A stretch of 64,000 nt of DNA from Jatrophihabitans sp035642535 (GTDB lineage: Bacteria; Actinomycetota; Actinomycetes; Mycobacteriales; Jatrophihabitantaceae). A model generated the notes under the pieces. The model saw only the letters and a program-made list of their open reading frames with translations. It searched no databases and had not been told where the DNA came from. The stretch is from the NCBI GenBank assembly GCA_035642535.1, contig DASQSE010000088.1:12729-76728 (forward strand), read 5' to 3'. The position numbers and the translations under genes are program-made. Below, piece after piece: positions 42,108 through 54,100 of this stretch. Position 1 is the first letter of the stretch; each line of letters opens with the position of its first letter.

Positions 42108-42549
42108 TGGCCACGGCGGCGGAATTCGAGCGGATGCTGCGCGCGGCCGGGCTTCGGGTGACGCGTCCCCGGCTGGCCGTGCTGAGCGCAGTGCACACGC
42201 ATTCGCACGCCGACACGGACTCGATCATCGGCTTCGTCCGTGCCGATCTCGGCGATGTCTCGCATCAGGCCGTCTACGACGTGCTGCGCGCGCTGACCGA
42301 CGCGCAGCTGCTGCGGCGTATCCAGCCGATGGGCTCCGTCGCCCGCTACGAAGCGCGCATCGACGACAACCACCACCACGTCGTCTGCCGGTCGTGCGGC
42401 GCGATCGCCGACGTCGACTGCGCGATCGGCGACACCCCGTGCCTGACGGCCGCCGACGACTCCGGCTACGAGATCGACGAGGCCGAGGTCATCTATTGGG
42501 GCCGGTGCCCCAACTGCCAATCGAAACAGCGAAACACGGAAGGACCGAC

Positions 42550-42553
<4 letters not shown>
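42107..42553 (+). CDS. furA: FurA-type peroxide/redox-sensing repressor
   Basis: 148 residues from GTG 42107. DNA-binding domain AAGLRVTRPRLAVLSAVHTHSHADTDSIIG, then the Fur metal sites NHHHVVCRSCGAIADVDC and YWGRCPNC. It represses itself and katG in related species. The stop overlaps the katG GTG (GTGA). The longer frame to 42038 is possible, but it would include the promoter-like sequence. Confidence 0.92.
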
Positions 42554-44748
<2,195 letters not shown>

Positions 44749-44828
44749 CCCATTGGCGCAGGTTGCTGAGAGTGATGTCACGCGGCGCTCGTTGGGTGTC
44801 CGCGCGATAGCCGGGGGATACTTCGGCC

Positions 44829-46025
44829 ATGGCTCGCCTCGCCCAAACCGCCGGGCTCACCGACGTGCAGCAGGAGATCCTGCGGACCGTCAAGGACTTC
44901 GTCGACAAGGAGATCCTGCCGTTCGCAACCGAGCTCGAGCACAAGGACGAGTTCCCGGACGCGATCGTCGACGGCATGAAGGAGATGGGCCTGTTCGGCC
45001 TGACGATCGCCGAGGAGTACGGCGGGCTCGGTGAGTCGCTGCTCACCTACGCGTTGGTCGTCGAGCAGATCGCCCGCGGGTGGATGTCGATCTCCGGCGT
45101 GATCAACACGCACTTCATCGTCGCCTACATGGTCGCCCAACACGGCACCGACGAGCAGAAGCAGCGACTGCTGCCGAAGATGGCGTCCGGCGAACTGCGC
45201 GGCGCCTTCTCGATGTCCGAGCCCGAGTGCGGCTCGGACGTCGCGGCCATCAAGTCCCGGGCGAAGGCCGAAGGCGACGAATTCGTGCTCGACGGGCAGA
45301 AGATGTGGCTGACGAACGGCGCCCGGGCCGGCGTCGTCGCCACGCTCGTCAAGGACGATCTGGGCGCCGACTCCGTCTACAAGAACATGACGACGTTCCT
45401 CGTCGAGAAGGAGCCGGGCTTCGGCGAGACGCGGCCTGGGCTGACCATCCCGGGCAAGATCGAGAAGATGGGCTACAAGGGTGTCGAGACCACCGAGATG
45501 GTGCTCGACGGGGTGCACGTTCCCATCGATTCCATACTCGGAGGTACGGAGGGCCGCGGCCGCGGGTTCTATCAGATGATGGACGGCATCGAGGTCGGCC
45601 GGGTCAACGTGGCGGCGCGCGGGTGCGGCATCATGATCCGCGCGTTCGAGCTGGCGGTCGCCTACGCGCAGCAGCGCAAGACGTTCGGCAAGCAGATCGC
45701 CGATCATCAGGCGATCGCGTTCAAGCTCGCCGAGATGGCCACCAAGGTCGAGGCGGCGCATCTGCTGATGGTCAACGCGGCACGGCTCAAGGACGCCGGT
45801 GAGCGCAACGACGTCGAGGCCGGGATGGCGAAGTACCTCGCGTCCGAGTACTGCGCCGAGGTGACGCAGGAGTCGTTCCGCATCCACGGCGGCTACGGCT
45901 ATTCGAAGGAATACGAGATCGAGCGGCTGATGCGCGAGGCGCCGTTCCTGCTCATCGGCGAGGGCACCTCCGAGATCCAGAAGACCATCATCAGCCGCGG
46001 CCTGCTGCGTGAGTACAAGGCGTAG
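44829..46025 (+). CDS. acyl-CoA dehydrogenase
   Basis: 398 residues, a complete short/medium-chain-type enzyme. FSMSEPECGSDVAAIKSRA and KMWLTNGARAG (FAD/substrate loops), YAQQRKTFGKQIADHQA, RIHGGYGYSKEYEIERLMREA and the C-terminal LIGEGTSEIQ with the usual catalytic Glu. It introduces the alpha-beta double bond in acyl-CoA; chain length is unknown. ATG 44829. Confidence 0.92.
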   Translation: MARLAQTAGLTDVQQEILRTVKDFVDKEILPFATELEHKDEFPDAIVDGMKEMGLFGLTIAEEYGGLGESLLTYALVVEQIARGWMSISGVINTHFIVAYMVAQHGTDEQKQRLLPKMASGELRGAFSMSEPECGSDVAAIKSRAKAEGDEFVLDGQKMWLTNGARAGVVATLVKDDLGADSVYKNMTTFLVEKEPGFGETRPGLTIPGKIEKMGYKGVETTEMVLDGVHVPIDSILGGTEGRGRGFYQMMDGIEVGRVNVAARGCGIMIRAFELAVAYAQQRKTFGKQIADHQAIAFKLAEMATKVEAAHLLMVNAARLKDAGERNDVEAGMAKYLASEYCAEVTQESFRIHGGYGYSKEYEIERLMREAPFLLIGEGTSEIQKTIISRGLLREYKA

Positions 46026-46062
46026 CTGCGTGGACGACTTGATCGTCCGGTAGAAACGTCGG

Positions 46063-46935
46063 GTGACTTCGCTGGTTCCGGTGCTCGACATCGGTGGCAC
46101 CCATGTCAGCGCGGCGCTCGTCGACCCGGACGGGTGGGAGGTCAAGCAGACCACCCGGTACTCGCTGGACGCGGACGCGTCGGCCGACGCGCTGATCGAC
46201 CGCTTCTGGCGGGCCGGTAATGCGCTGCGCGCGCCGGCCCGCGCGGTGTGGGGCGTCGCGATGCCCGACCCGTTCGACTACGAGCGCGGCATCGGGCAGT
46301 TCGAGGGCGTCGGCAAGTTCACCGGGCTGCGCGGGGTCGATGTCGGCGACGCACTGCGCTCGCGCCTGCGTGGCTCGATGGCCTTCCTGAACGACGCGGA
46401 CGCATTCCTGCTCGGCGAGTGGGCGGCGGGCGCGGCGCGTGGCGCACGGCGCTGCGCGGGCATCACGCTCGGCACCGGGATCGGCTCGGCCTGGCTGGTG
46501 GACGGCGCGATCGTCGATCCCGGGACACCGCCCGGCGGGCGCATCCACCGCATGACGATCGGCGGTCAGCCGCTCGAGGACGTCGTGTCGCGGCGCGCGA
46601 TCCGCCGGGCGTATGCGGGTGCGGGCGGCGACCCCGACGCCGACGTACGGGAGATCGCCGCGGCGGCCCGGTCGGGCTCGACGGCGGCGCGCCGCGTCCT
46701 CGACCAGGCGATGACCTCCCTCGGCCGGGTCGTCGGGCGCTGCTGCGCCGGTTTTCGCGCCGAACTGCTCGTCATCGGCGGCTCGATGTCGGCGTCCTGG
46801 GACCTGTTCGAGCCGGCGTTCCGCACCGGCGCGCTCGGCAACGGGCTGCCGCGCGTCGTCCTCGCCGCCGATTCGGAGCAGGCCCCGTTGATCGGCGCCG
46901 CAGTGCATGCAGTCCGGCACATGGACCCGACCTGA
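46063..46935 (+). CDS. ROK-family sugar kinase-like protein lacking the zinc motif
   Basis: 290 residues from GTG 46063. The ATP-binding loop VLDIGGTHVSAAL, the catalytic-Asp region (AFLNDADAFLLGEWAAG), and GITLGTGIGSAWLVDG fit the ROK fold. The cysteine zinc motif CxCGxxGCxE usual in ROK kinases is absent (the region reads GGRIHRMTIGGQPLEDVVS), so glucokinase activity is uncertain. It ends at a hairpin shared with a convergent gene. Confidence 0.8.
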   Translation: MTSLVPVLDIGGTHVSAALVDPDGWEVKQTTRYSLDADASADALIDRFWRAGNALRAPARAVWGVAMPDPFDYERGIGQFEGVGKFTGLRGVDVGDALRSRLRGSMAFLNDADAFLLGEWAAGAARGARRCAGITLGTGIGSAWLVDGAIVDPGTPPGGRIHRMTIGGQPLEDVVSRRAIRRAYAGAGGDPDADVREIAAAARSGSTAARRVLDQAMTSLGRVVGRCCAGFRAELLVIGGSMSASWDLFEPAFRTGALGNGLPRVVLAADSEQAPLIGAAVHAVRHMDPT

Positions 46936-47000
46936 GCGTCTTCCCCTCCGGTGCGGGCAATCCTGGTGCGCAAATCTGCCCACAGCGGAGGGGAAGACGC
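46936..47000. terminator. long-arm inverted repeat between convergent ROK and beta-helix genes
   Basis: Perfect 15-bp arms GCGTCTTCCCCTCCG (46936-46950) and CGGAGGGGAAGACGC (46986-47000) enclose a 35-bp loop. The position between two stop codons suggests a bidirectional terminator, although the long loop is unusual. Confidence 0.6.
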
Positions 47001-47007
47001 GGCCGGC

Positions 47008-49407
47008 TCAGCAGTGGGTGTGTGCGCCCTCGCGCCAGGTCAAGGACACGCCCGTCGAGGTGTGGGTCGGCGCCCAGTGCCCGCTCGTCGACCCGGTGCC
47101 GGACGTCGTCGCGCAGGTGAGCAAGTAGGTCACGGCCGGGGCCGAGAGCACCTTGACCTTCGTGCCTGCGTGCGGGTGGTAGCTGCCGGCGTCGTGCGCG
47201 GTCAGCTTGCCGTGCAGCGTCACCGCCCCGGCGACGGCGAGCAGGTCGTGGCCGTGCGCTCCGAGCGTGAGGGCGAGCACGCCCTGCTTGCCCTGCGAAT
47301 ACGCGCCGCTGATGTGCAACGTGCCGGTGCCGGTGCCCGCGGGCTCGACCGATCCGCCGGTGTTCGAGACGCTCGCGCCGACCGTCCCGGCGCCGTCGAG
47401 GACGCCGCCGCCCAGCGTCAGCGTCCGGCTGACCGAGAACAGGTCGAGGTGCGTACCCGCATCGACGTGCGTGGCGCCGGCGGTCTGCGTGTAGTCGTCG
47501 TTGACCTTGAACGTCCCGCTGTCGATGGTCACGGTGCCGCGGTTGGTAAGCGGCCCGGAGCGCAGCACGGTGCCTGAGGCGCCGGGCTGAATCTCCAGGG
47601 AGCCGGCGTTGACGAGCTTGCCGGAGTAGATCTCGGTGTAGTTGCCGACGGTGGTGTGCTTGCCCAGCGTCAGGGTCGAGTTGCCCTCGATGCTGACGTA
47701 GTCGTGCAGCGCGCTGGTGCCTGCGGCGATGGAGACCGGCGTCGTCAGCGTCAGCTTGCTGGGTGTCGACCCGCCCCCGACGTTCGACACGTACTTGCCG
47801 TCCGGCCCGCCGATCGCCATGCCGCCGCCGACGCTGACCGTCACGTTGCCGGTGACCCTGCCGCCCGTCCAGTCCATCGAACCGGCCCCGGCGATCGTTG
47901 CCGTGCCGTCGAGGCTGCCGTGCGTCGGCTGCAGGGCGAGCGTGGTTCCGCCGCCGACCGTGATCGTCCCGCTCACCGCAGTCGGCGCGGCGACGGCGAG
48001 CGTGCCGCCGCCGCTCACGATCGTCGAGGTCAGCGAACTGGGTGCCACGCTCATCTCGAGCGTGCGTCCGGCAGCGATCGAGGTAACGCCGTCGGACTGA
48101 TAGGCGACGCCGTCGAGCACCACCGGATCGGCGGACGAGTCGGTGGGCACGCTGACGTGACCGTGGTTGACGATCTTGTTCGGGTTCACGCAGCAGCCGA
48201 CCGTCGTCACCTGCGTTCCCGGTGCGAGGTTCAGGGTGCCGTCCTGCGCGTTGACGAGAGTCGCCTGAGACCCGGTGAGCACGCCCGCGCCCTGGTCGAA
48301 GGTGATCGTGCCGTGGTTGGTGAACGTCGACGGGACAGCGGGGCCCGAGGCCGTGCCGTCCGAACCGGAGAGGAACCGGTGGCCGTTGTCGGTGTGTGCA
48401 CCGGACGCGTTCATCGTCATGCCGTGCGCGATCGTGATGCTGCCCTCGACGGTGCCGCCGGTCCAGTCGAACTCCCCCGCGCCGGTGAGCGTGGCGGTGC
48501 CGCCCAGGCGGGCCCCCGCGTTCACGTTCAGGCCGCCGAGTTCGAGATGGAAGCCGCTGCCGAGGGTCTGGGTGCCGCTGATGTGCGCCGTCGCGCCGTC
48601 CTCGATCAGCCAGCCGCCGCTACCCGAGTAGGTGGCGCCGTTGGCTGCGGTGAGCGGCGCGGCGTCCGAGACCAGCCGGCCACCAGACGTCGCCGCGAGC
48701 GTCCCGTTCTGGTCGACCTGCACGCCGTGCACGACTAGATCGCCCGAGTCGACCTCGAGCGTGCCGTCGTTGACGATCTTGGCCGGGTTGACGCAGCAGG
48801 CGAGCGGTTGGACGGCGTTGGCGCCGTCGGAGATCAGGGTGCCGCCGGCGAGCACGTGCAGCACCCGGGCGCCGTCGCTGTCGGTGATGATGCGGAACCC
48901 GCCCGCGTTCGACGATCCGTTGTCCACGATGCCGGAAAGCGTCAACGACCCGCCGAGGTCGAGGTCGGCGGCGAGGGTGTTCAGCCGGCCGTCCGAGCCG
49001 GAGATCGTGCCCGATGCGCCGGCCGCAATGCTGGTGGGCGTGCTCAACGTGCCACCGTTCCAGGCGAAGACCCCGGTCACGGTGAGCTGTCCGCCGTTGA
49101 CGCTCGCGCCGCAGAACGCGGGCGGCTGCGCCAGCGAGAAGCCGGCGAGCGACACCGTCGGAACGTTGTCGACGTGCGCGACGCAGTGCGACGCGTCCGG
49201 CGGAGCGATGCTGGCCGAGTCGCCGGTGCCCGGGACACCTGTCGGCGACCAGTTGTTCGGATCGGTCCAAGAGTGGTTGTCGCCGCCGGAGTTTCCTGAG
49301 CTGCCGATCCAGGTATAGGCCGTCGCCGCGTGCGCGGGTGTCGCCACCGCGAAGAACGACACGAGTGCGGCCGCGACCGGCAGCACGAAATGGCGTGGAG
49401 TGCGCAT
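47008..49407 (-). CDS. large secreted beta-helix repeat protein
   Basis: 799 residues. The signal peptide (MRTPRHFVLPVAAALVSFFA, ending PAHA) is followed by YTWIGSSGNSGGDNHSWTDPNNW and irregular Gly/Thr/Ser-rich repeats with the rhythm of a right-handed beta-helix. Two cysteine-bearing modules recur (ACCVNPAKIVNDG and GCCVNPNKIVNHG), as do FDWTGGTVEGSITI-like units. No LPxTG, membrane anchor or catalytic motif is visible, so it is a free or non-covalently attached surface protein. ATG 49407 has GGGAGGGAA upstream. Confidence 0.8.
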   Translation of the reverse strand: MRTPRHFVLPVAAALVSFFAVATPAHAATAYTWIGSSGNSGGDNHSWTDPNNWSPTGVPGTGDSASIAPPDASHCVAHVDNVPTVSLAGFSLAQPPAFCGASVNGGQLTVTGVFAWNGGTLSTPTSIAAGASGTISGSDGRLNTLAADLDLGGSLTLSGIVDNGSSNAGGFRIITDSDGARVLHVLAGGTLISDGANAVQPLACCVNPAKIVNDGTLEVDSGDLVVHGVQVDQNGTLAATSGGRLVSDAAPLTAANGATYSGSGGWLIEDGATAHISGTQTLGSGFHLELGGLNVNAGARLGGTATLTGAGEFDWTGGTVEGSITIAHGMTMNASGAHTDNGHRFLSGSDGTASGPAVPSTFTNHGTITFDQGAGVLTGSQATLVNAQDGTLNLAPGTQVTTVGCCVNPNKIVNHGHVSVPTDSSADPVVLDGVAYQSDGVTSIAAGRTLEMSVAPSSLTSTIVSGGGTLAVAAPTAVSGTITVGGGTTLALQPTHGSLDGTATIAGAGSMDWTGGRVTGNVTVSVGGGMAIGGPDGKYVSNVGGGSTPSKLTLTTPVSIAAGTSALHDYVSIEGNSTLTLGKHTTVGNYTEIYSGKLVNAGSLEIQPGASGTVLRSGPLTNRGTVTIDSGTFKVNDDYTQTAGATHVDAGTHLDLFSVSRTLTLGGGVLDGAGTVGASVSNTGGSVEPAGTGTGTLHISGAYSQGKQGVLALTLGAHGHDLLAVAGAVTLHGKLTAHDAGSYHPHAGTKVKVLSAPAVTYLLTCATTSGTGSTSGHWAPTHTSTGVSLTWREGAHTHC

Positions 49408-49530
49408 GGATTCCCTCCCCCGTGGAGCTGGTATGGACGCCAGTCTCCGATCTTGGGCGGAGGCGTTACATCGCACAGTTGCGCCAAATGCGGCGAGAAA
49501 ACGAGGCACCGGCCCACTCGATGCGGGCGG

Positions 49531-49908
49531 TCAGCGCGCGCGGTGGGCGTCGCAGCTGAGGCAGTACCGCCCGATCGCGTCGTTGCCACAGCCCAGGCTG
49601 GCGCAGGACCGCTCCGGCCGGCTCAGCACCCGATCGTCCACGGCGCTACCGCCGCACAGCGCGTCCAGCAGCCGGCGGGCGTAGCGCAACTCCCGGCGCA
49701 ACAACTCGTCGGCGGAGCCGACGCGCGCCGACCCGACCATGCGCGCGTGTTCGCTGTGCAGGGTGTGCAACTCGGCGCCGGGATCGACGACGGCGTCCTC
49801 GACCGCACTCTCGAGCGCGGTCAGCAGCAGGTACACGCGCACCCAGTCGGGCGGTCCTGCCGATCGCTGCGACGGCATGGCGCCCATGGTGGCGTGCTTG
49901 CGTGACAC
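49531..49908 (-). CDS. small protein with C-terminal zinc-ribbon-like cysteine motif
   Basis: 125 residues from GTG 49908, or shorter from ATGs at 49887 or 49878. The N-terminal 85 residues look helical (DWVRVYLLLTALESAVEDAV...DELLRRELRYARRLLDALCG). The C-terminus has CASLGCGNDAIGRYCLSCDAHR, a CxxxxC-CxxC arrangement that could bind zinc. I do not recognise a family. It is divergent from the LuxR-type regulator, and codon use is typical of the genome. Confidence 0.55.
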   Translation of the reverse strand: MSRKHATMGAMPSQRSAGPPDWVRVYLLLTALESAVEDAVVDPGAELHTLHSEHARMVGSARVGSADELLRRELRYARRLLDALCGGSAVDDRVLSRPERSCASLGCGNDAIGRYCLSCDAHRAR

Positions 49909-49910
49909 CT

Positions 49911-49953
49911 TTGCGCCGTCTGCACGAAAACGTCAGTTTTCCTGATTGCGCCA
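49911..49953. promoter_or_regulatory. divergent regulatory region with inverted repeat and TTGCGCC sites
   Basis: It contains a 6-bp inverted repeat GAAAAC-GTCA-GTTTTC (49926-49941) and two TTGCGCC words (49911, 49946). The same word occurs upstream of the beta-helix gene (49479) and, as GTGCGCCA, upstream of the S53 peptidase gene (51046). Regulatory meaning is inferred from recurrence only. Confidence 0.3.
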
Positions 49954-50012
49954 CTTTGTGCACTGCGGTTTGATCTGTGTGCGATCTTGCAGAACCGTGG
50001 GGGGGCAGCCCG

Positions 50013-51038
50013 GTGCTGGAGGCGGTGGGCCTAACTGCGCTCGAGGAGCGGACGTACCGCAAACTCGTCCGGGCGAGATCGATGGCGCCCGCCGATCTTC
50101 GAGAGCAGTTGGGCCTTTCCGTCGAGCAGGCCGATGCCGTGTTCGGCGGCCTGGCTGCGAAAGGCCTCGTCACCTCGACGACCGGCCCGGCGAAGCGGCT
50201 GATCGCGGCCCCGGTAGATGTTGCGGGGGAGGCGCTGCTGCTGCGCCGGCTCGAGGAGCTGCAAGCCGCCCGGCTGGAGTTCGGGCGCATCGCCGAGGAG
50301 TATCGCTCGGCCGCCGGGCGGGCGTCGGTCGACGAGATGATCGAGATCGCGCCCTCGGACGCCGTGCCGACGCTGTTCGAGCAGTTGCAGCGGCGAGCCC
50401 GCTCGGAGGTGTGGACGATCACCACGCCGCCGTACGCGGTGCCGTCCGACATGAACTCGGTCGAGCTCGAGCGGCTCGCGTCCGGCGTCTCGTACCTCGG
50501 TCTCTACACGCAAGCCGCGCTGGAAGAGCCGGGCGCGCTGGAGACGATCCGGCAGTACGTCGAAGCCGGCGAGCAGGCGCGGATGCAGCCCAGCCTGTCG
50601 CTGAAGATGGCGGTGTTCGACCGCGAGATCGCGCTGGTGCCGATCGTCGGTGGGCCGGGAACGGGCGGTCTGTCGGACAGCCTGCTCGTGCACCCCTGTT
50701 CGTTGCTTGACGCGCTCATCGAGCTGTTCGAGCGGCTGTGGTTGTCCGCCGTGCCGCTCGATCCGTTGCTGTCCGAGACGACGGTCGGACGCGCCACGCA
50801 CCGGCACAGCATCACCGCGCAGGAGTCACGGTTGCTCGCGCTGCTGCTGGCCGGCATGACCGACGACGCGATCGGTCGCCAGCTCGGTCTCGCCCGGCGC
50901 ACCGTGGTGCGCCGCGTCCACCATCTGATGTCACGGGCGAAGGCGACCAACCGACTGCAGCTCATCCTGCGCGCCGCGCAGCTCGGCTGGATAGAGGTCT
51001 CGGGCAGCGCGCCCGCGCCACTCCGCGCCGTGCCGTAA
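50013..51038 (+). CDS. TrmB-like/LuxR-type transcriptional regulator
   Basis: 341 residues from GTG 50013, chosen because a GGGGGG(C)AG run precedes it; a GTG at 49977 is in frame. The N-terminus has a TrmB-type winged helix (LTALEERTYRKLVRARSMAPADLREQLGLS) and a coiled linker. The C-terminus is a LuxR helix-turn-helix (ITAQESRLLALLLAGMTDDAIGRQLGLARRTVVRRVHHLMSRA). Such proteins are frequent next to large secreted enzymes in actinomycetes. The S53 peptidase 118 bp downstream is a likely target. Confidence 0.82.
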   Translation: MLEAVGLTALEERTYRKLVRARSMAPADLREQLGLSVEQADAVFGGLAAKGLVTSTTGPAKRLIAAPVDVAGEALLLRRLEELQAARLEFGRIAEEYRSAAGRASVDEMIEIAPSDAVPTLFEQLQRRARSEVWTITTPPYAVPSDMNSVELERLASGVSYLGLYTQAALEEPGALETIRQYVEAGEQARMQPSLSLKMAVFDREIALVPIVGGPGTGGLSDSLLVHPCSLLDALIELFERLWLSAVPLDPLLSETTVGRATHRHSITAQESRLLALLLAGMTDDAIGRQLGLARRTVVRRVHHLMSRAKATNRLQLILRAAQLGWIEVSGSAPAPLRAVP

Positions 51039-51043
51039 GGCGT

Positions 51044-51064
51044 ATGTGCGCCATCGGCGCATAT
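51044..51064 (+). terminator. short hairpin after the LuxR-type gene
   Basis: ATGTGCGCC and GGCGCATAT arms with an ATC loop (one G-U pair) start 6 bp after the stop codon. It may end the regulator transcript or act in the leader of the S53 peptidase gene. Confidence 0.4.
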
Positions 51065-51156
51065 GTCATCTTGTGGGCAATCTGCGCAACCCCAACGCTT
51101 CGGGCATTGACTCGTGGGCCACGCCGCGGGGGTCTGGCCCGTCGGAAGGGGAGCGC

Positions 51157-54100
51157 ATGTCCGAATCAACCCGATGGCGGCGCAGGGTCCTGACCCTGCT
51201 GACCGTCGCGGCCACCACGCTGCTCATGGCAGCCGTGGCGCAATCACCAGCGCGGGCGGCACCGTCGGCCTCGCCCAGCACGCAGAGTGCCAAGCAGGCC
51301 GACGCGCACTACACCGCGGCACCGTGCAACAGCGCGGAGAAGAACTACCTGCGCACCGATTTCGCACGCTGCTTCGCGATGGTGCGCACCGCGCTGAACC
51401 ACGACATCACCGCCGACCCGAACGATCCGCCGCCGACGGCATTGGGGCCGGCGCAGATCCAGGACGCCTACAACCTGCCGGCGACCGGACAGGGCCAAAC
51501 GGTGGCGATCGTCGACGCGTTCGGCGACTCGCACGCCGAGACCGACCTGGGGCAGTTCCGCTCGTTCTTCGGGCTGACGCCGTGCACGAGCGCGAACGGC
51601 TGCTTCACCAAGGTCGACCAGAACGGCGGGACGAACTACCCGACCGACGACCCGGGCTGGGGTCTGGAGACCTCGCTCGACCTCGACGCCGTCTCGGCGG
51701 CCTGCCCGAACTGCAAGATCCTGCTCGTCGAGGGGACTGACAACAGCCTCGACAGCCTTGGCATCGCGGTGAACACCGCGGTCGCGATGGGCGCGAAGTA
51801 CGTCTCCAACTCGTACGGCGTGCCCGGCGAGGCACCGGACGAGCTGAGCTTCGACCAGTACTACACGCACGCCGGGGTCGCGGTCACCGCGTCGACCGGC
51901 GACACCGGCGACGTGACCAACTGGCCGGCGACCAACCCGAACGTGGTCGGGGTCGGCGGCACGACGCTGACGCAGGACAGCAGCTCGCGTGGCTGGAACG
52001 AAACGGCGTGGGCGGACGGCGGGTCAGGATGCTCGCCCTACGAACCGCATCCGGATTACCAGACCGGCATCAACACGCAGTGCGGCAAGCGAGCCATCGC
52101 CGACATCTCCGCCGACGCCGACCCGGCCACCGGCCTGGCCGTCTACGACACGCTCGGCTACAGCGGCTGGCTGCAGGTCGGCGGCACCAGTCTCTCGTCG
52201 CCGCTGGTCGCGTCGATGTACGCGCTGGCCGGTACCCCGGTGCCGGGCACGTTCCCGGTGACCTACCCGTACCAGGCGCCGACGGGCGGCCTCTACGACA
52301 TCACCGCGGGCAGCAACGGCGGGTGCGGCAACGTGCTGTGCAACGCCGGCCCCGGCTGGGACGGCCCGACCGGTCTCGGCACGCCGAACGGCGTCAGCGC
52401 GCTCACGACCGGCCCGCACGGCGACATCGTCGGCCGGGTCACGAACAACGTGACGGGCGACGGCGTCTCCGGCGCCTCGGTGTCGACGGCGGACGGCTAC
52501 TCGGCCACCACCGAGGCGGACGGCAGCTACGACCTGGCGGTCCCGGTCGGCAGCTACGACGTGACCGCGGCCGCGTTCGGTTACCGATCCAAGACGGCGA
52601 CCGGTGTCCAGGTGGACGACGGGCAGAGCACCACAGCGAACTTCGCGCTGGCCGCAGTGCCGTCGCACAACCTGTCCGGCACCCTGACCGACGGCTCCGG
52701 GCATGCTTGGCCGCTGTACGCGAAGATCACGATCGCCGGCTACCCGAACGGCGCCGTGTACACGGACCCGTACACCGGGCACTACAGCGTCGACCTGCCG
52801 CAGGGCTTCACCGCCAACATGCACGTCGAGCCGGTTCTGCCCGGCTACGTCGCGCTCGACAAGTCGGTGCGGATCGGCACCGCCGACCGGGTCGTCAACC
52901 TCAGGGCGGTCGTCGACCAATCAACCTGCGTCACGCCGGGGTACGCCTACCGGTACGACGGCAGCAGCGAGGCGTTCGCCGGTTGGACCGACACGACGAC
53001 GCAGGACTCGTGGACCAACGTCGACAACAACGGCAGCGGCGAGGTGTGGCAGTTCGACAACCCCGGCAACCGGGCCGTCCCGCCCGGCGGGGACGCCGAC
53101 TTCGCCATCCTCGACTCCGACCACTACGGCGTCGGGCACAGCCAGAACGCGTCGCTGGTGTCACCGGTGATCGACCTATCTGGCCAGACCACGCCGGAGA
53201 TCGGTTTCGACTCGACCTACCGCGGCTTCTCCAACTCGACTGCGGACGTGGACCTGAGCTTGGACGGCGGCCAGACCTGGTCGAACGTCTGGCACCAGAC
53301 CACGGCGTCGCCGACGGGCCATGTCGACGTCCAGATCCCGCAGGCCGCCGGTCAGTCGAACGTGCAGGTGCGCTTCCACTACTCCGGCACGTTCGCGTGG
53401 TGGTGGGAGATCGACAACGTGTTCATCGGCAACCGCGCCTGCGTCGCCGCACAGCACGGCGGTCTCGTCGCGGGCATCGTCCACGACAACAACACCGGCA
53501 ACCCGATCAACGGGGCGAAGGTGGCCAACACCGGCGGCGACTTCGGAATCTCGGCGGCCACGCCGGACGACCCGAACCTCTCCGACGGGTTCTACTCGAT
53601 GTTCAGCTCGCTGACCGGGGCACAGCAGTTCACCGTCACGGACGGCAAGTACGTGCCGGCGTCGGCGTCGGTGAACGTCGCGGCCAACTATGTGACGCAC
53701 CAGGACTGGACCCTCAAGGCCGGTCACCTGAGCGTCGCGCCGGGAGGTCTGTCGGTGACGGAGCGGCTGGGCGTGGCGAAGAGCAAGACGTTCACGCTCA
53801 CCGACGACGGCACCGAGCCGGTGCACGTGAAGCTCGGCGAGCAGGGCGGCGGGTTCACGCCGATGGCGGGCCTGGCCGGCTCCGGGGCGCCGAAGACCCT
53901 GATCAAGGGCACCTTCACGCCGGAGGCGGCGGTGCTGGAGTCGAAGTCCGGCGCGCAGGCCTCGTCCGCGACGCAGCTGCGCACCGCGTCGCCGGCCGCC
54001 CCGCCGTGGGCCGACATCGCCGACTACCCGAATCCGGTCATGGACAACGCGGTCGGATACAACGACGGGAAGGTGTACTCCGTCGCCGGCTTCAACGGCA

